Assembly: GCA_017858255.1 (NCBI GenBank)
Contig: JAFMBV010000016.1
Coordinates: 1-52,363 of the forward strand
DNA: 52,363 nucleotides
Source of the DNA: Bacteriovoracaceae bacterium
Lineage (GTDB): Bacteria; Bdellovibrionota; Bacteriovoracia; Bacteriovoracales; Bacteriovoracaceae
Direction: 5' to 3'
In this document: positions 52,351 to 52,363 of the stretch, in pieces
Position numbering within the stretch: the stretch's first letter is position 1
How the letters are laid out: each line of letters opens with the position of its first letter
The notes under the pieces: model-generated
What the model was told of the DNA's origin: nothing
Databases searched by the model: none
Seen by the model: the letters and a program-made list of their open reading frames with translations, nothing else
Translations under genes and position numbers: made by a program

Positions 52351-52363
52351 TTTACCCTCCCAA

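Overview
The window looks like chromosomal DNA from an AT-rich, didermic, predatory-type bacterium of the Bdellovibrionota, most likely the Bacteriovoracia. This is an inference from gene content. The evidence is an OmpV/MipA porin-like protein, a Blc-type lipocalin lipoprotein, a CarD-family regulator, a very long type IV pilin-like adhesin, two N-terminal-twitch radical SAM proteins and frequent GTG/TTG starts. I see no rRNA, tRNA, IS element, CRISPR array or prophage. Genes are packed tightly on both strands, no gene-free stretch exceeds about 240 bases, and several convergent pairs overlap at their 3' ends.

Bases 1-13,000 form an accessory surface-glycan/peptide-modification island. It holds a Wzm/Wzt-like ABC exporter, two Ser-His S24/S26-type peptidase-like proteins, two GT4 glycosyltransferases, a nucleotidyltransferase-like protein, a NodU/CmcH-type carbamoyltransferase, an unrecognised 344-aa protein, a stand-alone PqqD/RRE-like protein and two radical SAM proteins whose twitch-like cysteine domain lies before the radical SAM core. 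An RRE, radical SAM enzymes and S26-like peptidases beside glycan export genes suggest a RiPP-like or peptide-glycan pathway with no visible precursor. This is the best candidate for an undescribed system here.

Bases 13,000-23,000 carry an 801-residue prepilin-like adhesin, a TMTC-like membrane protein with TPRs downstream of a DsbA-like thioredoxin, TatD and TcdA, a CarD-like regulator, and an ATP-grasp ligase overlapping a zinc metallopeptidase. Bases 23,000-30,000 hold a lipocalin and a second glycan locus (three GT2, one GT-C and one UDP-galactopyranose-mutase-like flavoenzyme). Bases 30,000-40,000 hold PaaZ, a FAN1-like VRR-NUC nuclease, an RNA m5C methyltransferase, an MscS channel, a secreted HEMGH protease, a DUF938 methyltransferase and an RNA 2',3'-cyclic phosphodiesterase. 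Bases 40,000-52,363 hold small envelope proteins, a methyltransferase-like protein, MenB, a YbaK-type deacylase, MipA, a three-gene ABC-2 exporter, a pseudouridine synthase, a LeuRS of the insertion-bearing type I associate with Bacteroidetes, and a Cys-rich secreted protein.

Two expression features recur. First, at three genes the conserved N-terminus extends upstream of every ATG/GTG/TTG to an ATA, ATT or ATC codon placed at normal distance from a Shine-Dalgarno sequence. Second, at least six genes have an extended or near-consensus -10 box ending only 3-8 bases before the start codon, which suggests leaderless mRNAs. All functional calls are from reading the sequence, with no database search.
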